DNA of 64,000 nt from Corynebacterium sp. Marseille-P3884 (GTDB lineage: Bacteria; Actinomycetota; Actinomycetes; Mycobacteriales; Mycobacteriaceae): assembly GCF_017942225.1 (NCBI RefSeq), contig NZ_JAGKSD010000001.1, positions 1-64,000 on the forward strand, in the 5' to 3' direction. This document shows positions 25,099-32,745 of this stretch, piece after piece. The first letter of the stretch is position 1. Each line of letters starts with the position of its first letter. The notes beneath the pieces are model-generated. The model was not told where the DNA came from. It searched no databases and saw nothing but the letters and a program-made list of their open reading frames with translations. The position numbers were made by a program, and so were the translations under genes.

Positions 25099-27213
25099 AT
25101 GACTTCCGTTGAGGACAAAGTCCGCAAGGTCAATCTGGAACGCCGTCCCCAGAAGGCGTCTCCCGAAACCCGTTCCCCGCAGGCACTGCCGGAGACCCCG
25201 GACGCAGCAGTCGCGGGCAAGCTGAAGAAGCTGCTCGACGGCCAGTGGGAAGAGCAGAAGGACAATATCCGCGAGCAGCTCAATCGTGAGGAAGCGCTGC
25301 CGATGATCGAGGGCTCCGTTGAGGAGATCCGCGCGGCCCTGCTGGAAAAGGTCAAGATGGTGGCTACCTCCGGCATGATGCAGACCGCTTTCTCCAAGGC
25401 CAACGGTGGTTCGGGCGAGGCCCACATCGGCATTCTCGGCCTGGACCTGCTCGGCCAGTTCAACGGCTCGCTCGCGATTAAGTCCGGCGTGCAGTTCGGT
25501 CTGTGGGGCGGCGCTGTGGACGTGCTCGGCACCGAGCGTCACCGCGAATACGCGCAGGGTGCTATGGACCTGTCCAAGCTGGGCTCCTACGGCATGACCG
25601 AGCGTGGCCACGGCTCCAACGTGCAGGAGCTGGAGACCACGGCGACCTACGACCCGGAGACGAAGGAGTTCGTGATCAACTCCCCGTCCCCGTCGGCCAC
25701 GAAGGTCTACATTGGCAACACCGCCCGCGACGGCCGTTGGTCCGCAGTTTTCGCTCAGCTCTACACCCCGGGTGTGGAGGAATCCCACGGCGTGCACTGC
25801 TTCGTCGTGCGCATCCGCGAAGAGGACGGCTCCCCGGTCGAGGGCGTGTCCATTGGCGACCACGGCCACAAGGGCGGCCTGCTCGGCGTCGATAACGGTA
25901 CCCTGACCTTCGACAACGTCCGCATCCCGCGTGAGGCTCTGCTCAACCAGTTCGGCGACGTCGACGAGGAAGGCAACTACACCTCTCCGATCGAGTCGAA
26001 GAACCGCCGCTTCTTCACGATGCTGGGCACCCTGATCCGCGGCCGTATCGCTGTCGGTGCAGCCGGCGCAGGTGCGACCAAGTCCTCTCTGGCGATCGCC
26101 CTGAAGTACGCGCACCAGCGTCGCCAGTTCGACTACGGCGACACCGGCACCGAATCCAAGCTGATTGACTACCGTCAGCACCGCCGCCGCCTGATCATTC
26201 CGCTGGCCCGCTCCTACGCCATCCAGCTGCTCCAGAACCAGCTGACGGCACGCTACGCAGACCAGACCGAGCGCCAGGCATCCGGCGAGTGGTCCGTGAC
26301 CAACCCGACCGAGGCGCAGTCACTCGCGTCCCGCGAGATGGAGACCCTGGCAGCGGCCTTCAAGGCTGTGGCCACCGAGCATGCCACGGACACCATCCAG
26401 GAGTGCCGCGAGGCCTGCGGCGGTGCCGGCTTCATGTCGGAGAACCTGCTGACCACCTACCGCGCAGACACCGACGTGTACAACACGTTCGAGGGCGACA
26501 ACACCGTCCTGCTGCAGCTGGCCGGCAAGAACCTGCTGACGGCCTACACCAGCGAGATGGCTAACCCGTCCGCGATGGACATCGTGAAGTTCGCGGCCAC
26601 CAACGTGACCGACATCTTCCGCAGCCGCGCGGGCCTGGGCGCCACCGTCCAGTCTGTGGTGGACACCTTCACCAACGAAGAGTCCTCCCTGTTTGACGCG
26701 GACTACCAGCTGAAGGTCACCCAGATGCGCGAGCAGCTGGTCATGCGTTCGCTGATCCGTCGTATCCAGGGCGCACGCAAGCTGGAGAAGGCTGAGGCCG
26801 CCAAGGTCATCGACAAGGCGCAGGACCACATGCTGAGCGCGGCATGGGCCTACATCGAGAGCCTGATGGTTCAGGCCATGATCGAGGCAGAGCGCTCCCT
26901 GCCGGTCGGCTCCACCGAGCGCGCTGTCTTCGAACAGGTCCGCCACCTTTTCGTCCTGGACACCATCGTCCGCGAGGCCGGCTGGTACCAGGAGCACAAC
27001 GTGATCTCCTCGGGCCGCGTCAAGGCAGCCCGCGCTTCCATCAACGACCTGGTCGACTCTCTCGGCCCGTGGTCGGAGGTGCTCGTCGATGCCTTCGCTA
27101 TTCCGTCGGTCGTGCTCGACCGCCCGCTGTTCAAGGACGGCGGCACGGACGACTCCCGCGACAACCCGGAGGCAATGAAGGTCGGCTCCAACATTCCGAC
27201 CGGCAAGAAGTAG
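25099..27213 (+). CDS. Acyl-CoA oxidase-like flavoprotein dehydrogenase
   Basis: A 704-residue flavoenzyme, longer than ordinary acyl-CoA dehydrogenases (~390) or FadE5 (~610) and with the acyl-CoA oxidase layout: N-terminal helices, the FAD/substrate loop YGMTERGHGSNVQELETTA near residues 168-186, RGRIAVGAAGAGATKSSLAIA near 315-335, and NTFEGDNTVLLQLAGKNLL near 468-486, whose Glu is the catalytic base of ACOX enzymes. It introduces the 2,3-double bond into acyl-CoA; whether it passes electrons to oxygen or to ETF cannot be told. GAAAGAAGG precedes ATG 25099. The gene ends at a strong hairpin, 4 bases before the transposon target duplication. Confidence 0.85.
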   Translation: MTSVEDKVRKVNLERRPQKASPETRSPQALPETPDAAVAGKLKKLLDGQWEEQKDNIREQLNREEALPMIEGSVEEIRAALLEKVKMVATSGMMQTAFSKANGGSGEAHIGILGLDLLGQFNGSLAIKSGVQFGLWGGAVDVLGTERHREYAQGAMDLSKLGSYGMTERGHGSNVQELETTATYDPETKEFVINSPSPSATKVYIGNTARDGRWSAVFAQLYTPGVEESHGVHCFVVRIREEDGSPVEGVSIGDHGHKGGLLGVDNGTLTFDNVRIPREALLNQFGDVDEEGNYTSPIESKNRRFFTMLGTLIRGRIAVGAAGAGATKSSLAIALKYAHQRRQFDYGDTGTESKLIDYRQHRRRLIIPLARSYAIQLLQNQLTARYADQTERQASGEWSVTNPTEAQSLASREMETLAAAFKAVATEHATDTIQECREACGGAGFMSENLLTTYRADTDVYNTFEGDNTVLLQLAGKNLLTAYTSEMANPSAMDIVKFAATNVTDIFRSRAGLGATVQSVVDTFTNEESSLFDADYQLKVTQMREQLVMRSLIRRIQGARKLEKAEAAKVIDKAQDHMLSAAWAYIESLMVQAMIEAERSLPVGSTERAVFEQVRHLFVLDTIVREAGWYQEHNVISSGRVKAARASINDLVDSLGPWSEVLVDAFAIPSVVLDRPLFKDGGTDDSRDNPEAMKVGSNIPTGKK

Positions 27214-27254
27214 CCCAGTGACGGTCCCTGATTAAGACGGGGCCTCGCTCACAT

Positions 27255-27295
27255 GACTAAGGCCCATCAGGGGAGATCCCTGGTGGGCTTTAGTC
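27255..27295 (+). terminator. Long terminator-like hairpin
   Basis: GACTAAGGCCCATCAGGG at 27255-27272 pairs with 27278-27295 over 18 positions, with two G-U pairs and a 5-base loop. It ends the acyl-CoA oxidase-like transcript. No strong T-run follows; the transposon target duplication begins 4 bases later. Confidence 0.65.
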
Positions 27296-27298
27296 GTC

Positions 27299-27304
27299 GC
27301 TAGA
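27299..27304. repeat. Target-site duplication, left copy
   Basis: GCTAGA, identical to 30314-30319. The CTAG core in a 6-base duplication matches the NCTAGN target described for IS481. Confidence 0.88.
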
Positions 27305-27327
27305 TGTACTGACCGGACACGTTGATC
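27305..27327. repeat. Left terminal inverted repeat
   Basis: Twenty of 23 positions match the reverse complement of 30291-30313. The first 12 bases (TGTACTGACCGG) are identical. Confidence 0.9.
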
Positions 27328-27350
27328 GACTACATGCCGTGAGGTCACTT

Positions 27351-27400
27351 CCTGGTTGGTGCCACTTGTTATACTTGTTATACTTGTGGTACCAACCAGG
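27351..27400 (+). promoter_or_regulatory. Promoter-operator of the transposon operon
   Basis: An inverted repeat, CCTGGTTGGTGCC at 27351-27363 and GGTACCAACCAGG at 27388-27400 (one mismatch), encloses a tandem repeat of ACTTGTTAT (2.7 copies, 27364-27387). The second TATACT (27379-27384) with TTGGTG (27356-27361) 17 bases upstream forms a plausible -10/-35 pair inside the repeat, and the right arm runs into the AGGAGG ribosome site (27398-27403). A repressor bound to the arms, most likely the AbrB-type product, would block transcription of the whole element. Confidence 0.6.
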
Positions 27401-27408
27401 AGGTCAGC

Positions 27409-27657
27409 ATGGACATGGATCAAACGCCCCCACCGGGCAAGTACGCCGCGACGGTCAAGGTCGGCCCCAAGGGACAGGTCGTCATCCCCAAGGGCGCGCG
27501 GGAGCTCTTCGATATTCACCCGGGCGACAGCCTGCTCCTGCTCGCTGACGCGAACCAAGGGATCGCTTTGATGCGCCAGGAGACGCTCGATCAGATCGTC
27601 ATGCAGGCGATGCCTAGCCATCAGGCCCCCGTGGACTCCGAGGGTGATGAGGGATGA
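27409..27657 (+). CDS. AbrB/SpoVT-type DNA-binding protein
   Basis: An 82-residue protein starting at ATG 27409, six bases after AGGAGG. Residues 15-60 form a swapped-hairpin AbrB domain (VKVGPKGQVVIPKGARELFDIHPGDSLLLL), used by transition-state regulators and MazE-like antitoxins as dimers. The C-terminal ~25 residues are polar and acidic. It is the first gene of the transposon operon and its stop overlaps the ABC ATPase start (ATGA at 27654-27657). The inverted repeat covering its promoter suggests autoregulation. AbrB-like genes preceding ABC exporters are seen in actinobacteria; the signal they respond to is unknown. Confidence 0.85.
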   Translation: MDMDQTPPPGKYAATVKVGPKGQVVIPKGARELFDIHPGDSLLLLADANQGIALMRQETLDQIVMQAMPSHQAPVDSEGDEG

Positions 27658-28583
27658 AGAATGTCGTGAGCTGTGCGGCTGTCAGCCGCAACTTCGGCAG
27701 CTTCACTGCCCTCGAAGACGTCTCCTTCAAGGTCCGCGAAGGAGAGATCTTCGGGGTCGTGGGCCCGAATGGTGCTGGTAAGACGACCCTGTTGAACTGC
27801 CTGGAAGGACTGGACCGCCCCTCGTCTGGGCACGTCGAGGTGCTCGGCTGCGACCCCATCAAGGACCAGCACTCGTTGGCGCAGCAAATTGGGGTCCAGC
27901 TGCAAAGTGCGGCCCTGCCACCTCGCCTCACTGTGCGGGACGCCCTCGAGCTCTACTCCGCCCTCTACGAGCGTCCGCGGCCTTGGCGCGAACTGCTGAA
28001 GGATCTGGGGATCAAGGACAAGGCCAACGCCCGCGTTGACAGGCTCTCGGGTGGGGAGCGTCAACGAGTGTTCGTCGCCCTCGCCTTGATCAACCGTCCC
28101 CAGCTCGCTTTCTTGGACGAGCTCACCACCGCTCTCGATCCTCAGTCACGTCGAAACATGTGGGACACCGTCGAGCACGTCCGCGATAGCGGTGCAACGG
28201 TCGTTCTCACAACCCACTACATGGAGGAGGCCGAACGGCTATGCGACCGTGTAGCCATCATCGACCACGGCCGGTTGGTTGCTTTGGACACAGTGGCTTC
28301 CCTCATCCAGCAACACGCCGGCGAAACCACGGCGAAGCTCATCCTGTCGGCGTCGCCTAGCGCAGAGTTCGACCTCAACGGAGTTCCTGGCGTGACCAGC
28401 GCTCGAACAGAGGGACGGGAACTGACCATCCGCGGCGCTGCGGACGGGCTGCAGGGCGTCCTTTCTGCACTGGCGGCACACCGCATCACCGTAACGAGCA
28501 TGAGCACGACGACCCCCGGCCTTGAAGACGTCTTCCTGGCCCTCACCGGTCGACACATCACCACCGAGGAGCAGGCGGCATGA
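27654..28583 (+). CDS. ABC exporter ATP-binding protein (transposon cargo)
   Basis: A 309-residue DrrA/CcmA-type ATPase. Walker A GPNGAGKTT near residue 38, Q-loop in GVQLQSAALP, signature LSGGERQRV, Walker B LAFLDELTTALD and the switch His in VVLTTHYMEE are all intact; the residue after the Walker B Glu is Leu where Pro is usual. The C-terminal ~85 residues form the accessory domain of this subfamily (ITVTSMSTTTPGLEDVFLALTGR). It would drive export of a hydrophobic drug, lipid or peptide together with the permease encoded next. Both ends overlap neighbours by 4 bases. The cargo suggests a resistance or immunity role (inference). Confidence 0.9.
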   Translation: MKNVVSCAAVSRNFGSFTALEDVSFKVREGEIFGVVGPNGAGKTTLLNCLEGLDRPSSGHVEVLGCDPIKDQHSLAQQIGVQLQSAALPPRLTVRDALELYSALYERPRPWRELLKDLGIKDKANARVDRLSGGERQRVFVALALINRPQLAFLDELTTALDPQSRRNMWDTVEHVRDSGATVVLTTHYMEEAERLCDRVAIIDHGRLVALDTVASLIQQHAGETTAKLILSASPSAEFDLNGVPGVTSARTEGRELTIRGAADGLQGVLSALAAHRITVTSMSTTTPGLEDVFLALTGRHITTEEQAA

Positions 28584-29332
28584 ACGCATATCGAGCCCTT
28601 CTCAAAGCCCTATGGCGCTCCCAGCGCCGCGACCCTGTAGGCCTGTTCTTCTCTTTCGGTTTCGCGCCGGTTTTGGTGCTGGCCTTGGGTGTGATCTTCG
28701 GTAACGATCCGCGACCGGAGTTCGGTGGACGGGGATTCCTCGATGCGACCCTGCCCGCCTTCGCCTCTCTTGTTCTCGCCATGACCGGGGTCCTCCAGGT
28801 GCCCGTGGCGATGCTGACCCTTCGTGACACGGGCGCACTCCGACGCCTGAGTCTTACGCCGCTGCGTCGTTCCACCTTCATCGCAGCGAGCCTCACCGTG
28901 CACTTCGTCGTAGGTATTGCGGGCATGCTCACCGCTTTGGCGATTGGGATCGGGGTTTTCGGGGTGCCCATGCCTAGCCACGTCCCAGGTGTCCTGGCCG
29001 TGTGCCTCATCGGGCTCAGCACCTTCCTCGCAGTGGGTTGCGCGCTTGCGGCGCTCTATCCGTCCGCCACTGCCGCTACGGGCATAGGGAACGTGCTCAT
29101 GATCCTGCTCATGCTCACATCCGGAGCCTTTACGCCATTGGCGGCGATGCCGTCGGCGATTCAGCAGATCGTTAAGTATTCACCCGTCCGTTGGTTCGTC
29201 GAAGCCGCTCAACACGCGTGGGACGGCGACCCACTAGCCGCCATGATCATGCCGGTGTTTCTTCTGAGCGTTGTACTCGCTGTCGCTGCTCTCGTTGGCC
29301 GGTGGCGCTTCCAGTGGGAGCCGGTCCGATGA
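28580..29332 (+). CDS. ABC-2 type permease (transposon cargo)
   Basis: A 250-residue membrane protein with six hydrophobic segments: near 18-38, 55-76, 98-122, 134-157, 166-186 and 222-242. A conserved ABC-2 feature, the amphipathic stretch before the last helix (PLAAMPSAIQQIVKYSPVRWFVEAAQHAW), is present. It is of normal length and complete, so the transposase did not disrupt it. The start overlaps the ATPase stop and its own stop overlaps the transposase start (ATGA at 29329-29332). It is the membrane half of the exporter; the substrate is unknown. Confidence 0.87.
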   Translation: MNAYRALLKALWRSQRRDPVGLFFSFGFAPVLVLALGVIFGNDPRPEFGGRGFLDATLPAFASLVLAMTGVLQVPVAMLTLRDTGALRRLSLTPLRRSTFIAASLTVHFVVGIAGMLTALAIGIGVFGVPMPSHVPGVLAVCLIGLSTFLAVGCALAALYPSATAATGIGNVLMILLMLTSGAFTPLAAMPSAIQQIVKYSPVRWFVEAAQHAWDGDPLAAMIMPVFLLSVVLAVAALVGRWRFQWEPVR

Positions 29333-30318
29333 CGACGCACGCGAACGCCGCTCTCACACTTCGCCACCGACTCAAGGTCGCCCGCCTCGTCGTCGACGAA
29401 GGATGGCCGATCAGCGAGATCGCAGCCCGGTTCCAGGTGTCGTGGCCCACCGTGAAGCGTTGGGGCGACCGCTATCTGTCCGGCGAGTCCATGCAGGACA
29501 GGTCCTCGCGCCCGAAGAACTCACCGACCAAGACATCGCTCGCGGTCACGAAGCGCTGTATCAGCCTGCGAATGAGGCTGCGAGAAGGACCGGTTCAGCT
29601 CGCCGTGCGCGTCGGTGTCGCTCCATCGACCGTGCACCGCATCCTGCGCTCGGCTCGATTGAACTGACTTGCTTACCTCGACCGCGCCACTGGCGAGCTA
29701 GTTCGCCGGTATGAACACCGCTACCCTGGCTCCCTCGTCCATGTAGACGTGAAGAAGTTCGGGAACATCCCCGATGGCGGTGGCTGGCGCTACGTGGGCC
29801 GCCGCCAAGGAGAGAAGAACCGTTCCGCCACCCCCGACAAGCCGAAGAACAAGTGGCGCGATCCCAAGCTCGGGTACGCCTTCATCCACACCGTGATCGA
29901 CGATCACTCACGAGTGGCGTACTCCGAGGCCCACGACGACGAGACCGCCACCACTGCGGTCGCTTTGCTGCACCGTGCGGTCGAGTGGTTCACCGATCGT
30001 GGCGTCACTGTCGAACGAGTCTTATCAGACAATGGCGGTGCCTACCGCTCGCACCTGTGGCGCGGCACCTGCGAGGAGCTGTCCATCACCCCGAAGCGGA
30101 CCCGCCCCTACCGGCCGCAAACCAACGGCAAGGTCGAACGTTTCCATCGCACAATGGCCGACGGATGGGCTTACGCTCGCTGCTACACCAGCGAGCAGGA
30201 GCGTCGCGACGCACTCGCTGACTGGCTCCACCATTACAACCACCACCGGCCGCACACGGCCTGCGACTACCAGCCGCCCATCTCCCGATTGACCAACGTC
30301 CCCGGTCAGTACAGCTAG
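29329..30318 (+). pseudogene. IS481-family transposase interrupted by one nonsense codon
   Basis: The frame encodes a 329-codon DDE transposase. Residues 1-112 hold the N-terminal HTH pair (GWPISEIAARFQVSWPTVKRWGDRY; APSTVHRILRSARLN). TGA at 29665-29667 then replaces the arginine usual in the family string LNRLAYLDR, probably CGA to TGA. The frame continues with the catalytic domain: Asp in VHVDVKKFG, Asp in LSDNGGAYRS and Glu in GKVERFH. The final codons lie in the right inverted repeat, and the stop TAG (30316-30318) lies in the duplicated target. The upstream fragment alone would be a DNA-binding peptide able to occupy the ends. Confidence 0.88.
30291..30313. repeat. Right terminal inverted repeat
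   Basis: Reverse complement matches 27305-27327 at 20 of 23 positions. It encodes the last residues of the transposase. Confidence 0.9.
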
Positions 30319-30319
30319 A
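30314..30319. repeat. Target-site duplication, right copy
   Basis: GCTAGA, identical to 27299-27304. Its TAG is the stop codon of the transposase frame. Confidence 0.88.
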
Positions 30320-30342
30320 GCGAGTCACTGTTCGCATACGTC

Positions 30343-30376
30343 AAACCCAGCTATCTGGATCCAGATAGCTGGGTTT
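30343..30376. terminator. Perfect 34-bp palindromic terminator
   Basis: The left half AAACCCAGCTATCTGGA is directly followed by its reverse complement, with GGATCC at the centre. It sits 38 bases after the lipA stop on the minus strand; read that way the stem ends GGGTTTGACG. It is symmetrical, so it could also stop read-through from the transposon. Confidence 0.75.
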
Positions 30377-30414
30377 AGAGCTGTGGCGGGGCGGCGGAGC
30401 GCCTGCGCCCACCC

Positions 30415-31512
30415 CTAGTCGGCGCCGATGCCCGGCATGCCGAGCCCGACGGCGGGGCGGCCTGCGGAGACGACCGGGGTTTCCTCGGACGCGCCGTACT
30501 TGTTCAGCAGGGTCTCGGCTTCCTGGTCGGTGGCGCCCTGGGAGGTCTCGGCAAGGTGCTTCAGGTTCTCCGGAAGCTCGCGGCCGTGGAACTTCATGGC
30601 CTCGACGTAGAGCTTGCCGGCGCGGTAGGAGGAGCGCACCAGCGGGCCGGACATGACAGCGGCGAAGCCCATGTCGTAGGCGGCATCGCGGTATTCAATG
30701 AACTCCTCCGGCTTCACCCAACGCTCGATCGGGTGGTACATCGGGCCGGGGCGCAGGTACTGGGTGATCGTGATGATGTCGGTGCCCGCGTCGTGCATGT
30801 CCTGGAGCGCCTCGAGGACCTCTTCACGGGTCTCACCCATGCCGAGAATGAGGTTGGACTTGGTGATCAGCCCGTAATCGCGTGCCTGGCGGATGACGTC
30901 CAGGGAGCGGTCGTAGCGGAAAGCCGGACGAATGCGCTTGAAGATGCGCGGAACGGTCTCCAAGTTGTGGGCGAAGACCTCCGGCTCGGCTTCGAAGACC
31001 TGCTGGAGCAGGTCCGGCTTACCGGAGAAGTCCGGGGTGAGGTTCTCCACGCCGGTGTGCGGGTTGAGCTCGTGGATCTTGCGCACAACCTCGGCGTAGA
31101 GCCATGCGCCCTCATCTTCGAGGTCGTCACGCGTGACACCGGTGATGGTGGAGTAGTTCAGCTCCATTTCGCGGACGCTCTCTGCGACGCGCTGCGGCTC
31201 TTCTCGATCGAGCGGCTCCGGCTTGGCGGAGTTGATCTGGCAGAAATCGCAGCGGCGGGAGCAGTTCGCGCCACCAATGAGGAAGGTAGCCTCACGGGAT
31301 TCCCAACACTCGTGGATATTGGGGCAGCCGGCCTCCTGGCACACGGTGTGAAGGGAAGCACCCTTCACCTTCTTCCGCATGTCCTCGTATTCGGGGCCCG
31401 TTTTCACGGCGTTGCGGATCCAACGCGGCTTGGATTCGATCGGGGTCTGCGCGTTGCGTTTTTCAACGCGGCGCAGCTTGCGTCCTTCTTCTGCGACAGT
31501 CACGGGTTCCAC
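30415..31512 (-). CDS. lipA: Lipoyl synthase
   Basis: A radical-SAM enzyme of up to 365 residues that inserts two sulfurs into octanoyl groups on GcvH and E2 proteins. The auxiliary cluster cysteines are in [12 protein letters not shown] and the radical-SAM cysteines in [10 protein letters not shown]. Start is GTG 31512 or, matching the C. glutamicum start better, GTG 31503 ([15 protein letters not shown]). The C-terminal ~50-residue extension ([19 protein letters not shown]) is usual for corynebacteria. It follows lipB by 59 bases. Its substrates GcvH and AceF are encoded nearby on the same strand. Confidence 0.96.
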   Translation of the reverse strand: MEPVTVAEEGRKLRRVEKRNAQTPIESKPRWIRNAVKTGPEYEDMRKKVKGASLHTVCQEAGCPNIHECWESREATFLIGGANCSRRCDFCQINSAKPEPLDREEPQRVAESVREMELNYSTITGVTRDDLEDEGAWLYAEVVRKIHELNPHTGVENLTPDFSGKPDLLQQVFEAEPEVFAHNLETVPRIFKRIRPAFRYDRSLDVIRQARDYGLITKSNLILGMGETREEVLEALQDMHDAGTDIITITQYLRPGPMYHPIERWVKPEEFIEYRDAAYDMGFAAVMSGPLVRSSYRAGKLYVEAMKFHGRELPENLKHLAETSQGATDQEAETLLNKYGASEETPVVSAGRPAVGLGMPGIGAD

Positions 31513-31571
31513 GTTAACCCCGCTCGCGCAAAGGTGCGAATATGGCTGGCCGAAGCAACCCCCGTTTAGAG

Positions 31572-32306
31572 TCAGTCGCGCGAAATGGTGTGGTCGGCGA
31601 CGGCGAGTTCGCCCGAGAGCGCGCGGTCGAGATTGCGAATGAGCGGGGGAGCGAGTTCGTCGGGAGTGACATCGCGGCCCAGCTCGAGGCTCATCGTGGT
31701 GACGTCGGCGTCGCTGATGCCGCAGGCGACGATGTGCCCGAAGTATTCGAGGGTGTTGTTGCAGTTGACGGCGAGGCCGTGCATGGTCACGCCGCGGGTG
31801 ATGCGGATACCCAGCTGGGCGACTTTGCGGTCGCGGCGCACGCCTATCGACGGATCGTCTGCCGGCACCCAGACACCGGAGCGGCCGTCGATGCGGCCGG
31901 CGTCCTCCACACCGAATTCGCGGATCGTGGCGATCATGGCTTCCTCGATGCGGCGGACGAAGTCCACCACGTCGACGGGGTCGGCGAGCTTGATAATGGG
32001 GTAGATGACCAGCTGGCCCTCGCCGTGCCAGGTGATGCGGCCGCCGCGGTCGACGGTGACAACGGGCTGGCCGTTATCGGGGAGATCCTCCGGCTGGGTG
32101 CGCTTGCCGGCGGTGTATGTATTCGGATGCTGCAGTACGAGCAACGTATCGCCGATCTCGTCGTCGGCACGCTGGGCGGCGAGCTTCGCCTGCAGCTCCC
32201 AGGTCTCCGAATAGTCCACGAGCCCCAGTTCCCGCACGTCTAGTGGGGAATCTGAGGCTCGGATGGAGCGGTCTGCGGGGAAGAACGGTTCACGCGGGGC
32301 ACTCAT
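31572..32306 (-). CDS. lipB: Octanoyltransferase LipB
   Basis: A 244-residue enzyme that transfers octanoate from acyl carrier protein to the lipoyl domains of GcvH and E2 subunits. The start is ATG 32306 ([10 protein letters not shown]); three codons more are in frame upstream. Conserved positions: [14 protein letters not shown], the acyl-binding Lys in [10 protein letters not shown] and the nucleophile Cys in [13 protein letters not shown]. It precedes lipA, and gcvH lies 47 bases upstream, so it is probably read from the gcv operon as well. Confidence 0.95.
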   Translation of the reverse strand: MSAPREPFFPADRSIRASDSPLDVRELGLVDYSETWELQAKLAAQRADDEIGDTLLVLQHPNTYTAGKRTQPEDLPDNGQPVVTVDRGGRITWHGEGQLVIYPIIKLADPVDVVDFVRRIEEAMIATIREFGVEDAGRIDGRSGVWVPADDPSIGVRRDRKVAQLGIRITRGVTMHGLAVNCNNTLEYFGHIVACGISDADVTTMSLELGRDVTPDELAPPLIRNLDRALSGELAVADHTISRD

Positions 32307-32353
32307 GCCCTTCATGGTAGACCTCCCGCCGCGTCGGCTTAAGAGGAGACCGT

Positions 32354-32743
32354 TTACAGGCCGTTTGCGGAACCGTACTCGTCGGCAGTCATGAGCGGAC
32401 CTGCGGATTCGACGGCGACCTCGAAGAGCCAGCCCTCACCGAACGGGTCGTTGTTGATCGCCTCGTAGTTGTCTTCGATGTCCTCGTTGACCGCGGTGAC
32501 CTTGCCGGTGACCGGGGAGTACAGATCAGAGACGGACTTGGTGGACTCGACCTCGCCGCAGGTCTCGCCTGCAGTCACGGTGTCGCCGACGGCCGGCAGC
32601 TCGGCGAAGACGATCTCGCCGAGGCGCTCGGTGGCCACAGAGGTGATGCCGATGCGGACGGTCTGTCCCTCTACGGCGTCAGCGGCGGCGTTGACCCACT
32701 CGTGGTCCTCGGAGTAGGAGAAATCCTGGGGCAGATCAGACAT
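32354..32743 (-). CDS. gcvH: Glycine cleavage system H protein
   Basis: A 129-residue lipoyl carrier that shuttles the aminomethyl group between GcvP, GcvT and lipoamide dehydrogenase. The lipoylated lysine lies in [13 protein letters not shown] near residue 70. The length and the N-terminal SEDHEWV motif are normal. It starts 2 bases after the gcvT stop, so the two are tightly coupled. Confidence 0.96.
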   Translation of the reverse strand: MSDLPQDFSYSEDHEWVNAAADAVEGQTVRIGITSVATERLGEIVFAELPAVGDTVTAGETCGEVESTKSVSDLYSPVTGKVTAVNEDIEDNYEAINNDPFGEGWLFEVAVESAGPLMTADEYGSANGL

Positions 32744-32745
32744 TC

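Larger units (their letters stand above)
27305..30313 (+). mobile_element. IS481-family transposon carrying an AbrB-ABC exporter operon
   Basis: A 3,009-bp element bounded by 23-bp inverted repeats beginning TGTACTGACCGG and flanked by 6-bp direct repeats GCTAGA (27299-27304, 30314-30319). It holds four plus-strand genes: an AbrB-type regulator (27409), ABC ATPase (27654), ABC-2 permease (28580) and the transposase (29329, interrupted). All junctions are ATGA overlaps. An ordinary IS481 element is about 1-1.3 kb and holds only the transposase; here about 1.9 kb of cargo lies inside the inverted repeats upstream of it. The identical duplications indicate a single, complete insertion. The nonsense codon in the transposase suggests it no longer moves on its own. 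Confidence 0.9.

Noticed and set aside
27255-27295. Hairpin before the transposon considered as part of its left end
   Set aside because: It lies outside the GCTAGA duplication, so it belongs to the host sequence.
29665-29667. TGA in the transposase as selenocysteine or programmed read-through
   Set aside because: No SECIS-like structure is seen, and the family has Arg here; a CGA to TGA mutation is simpler.
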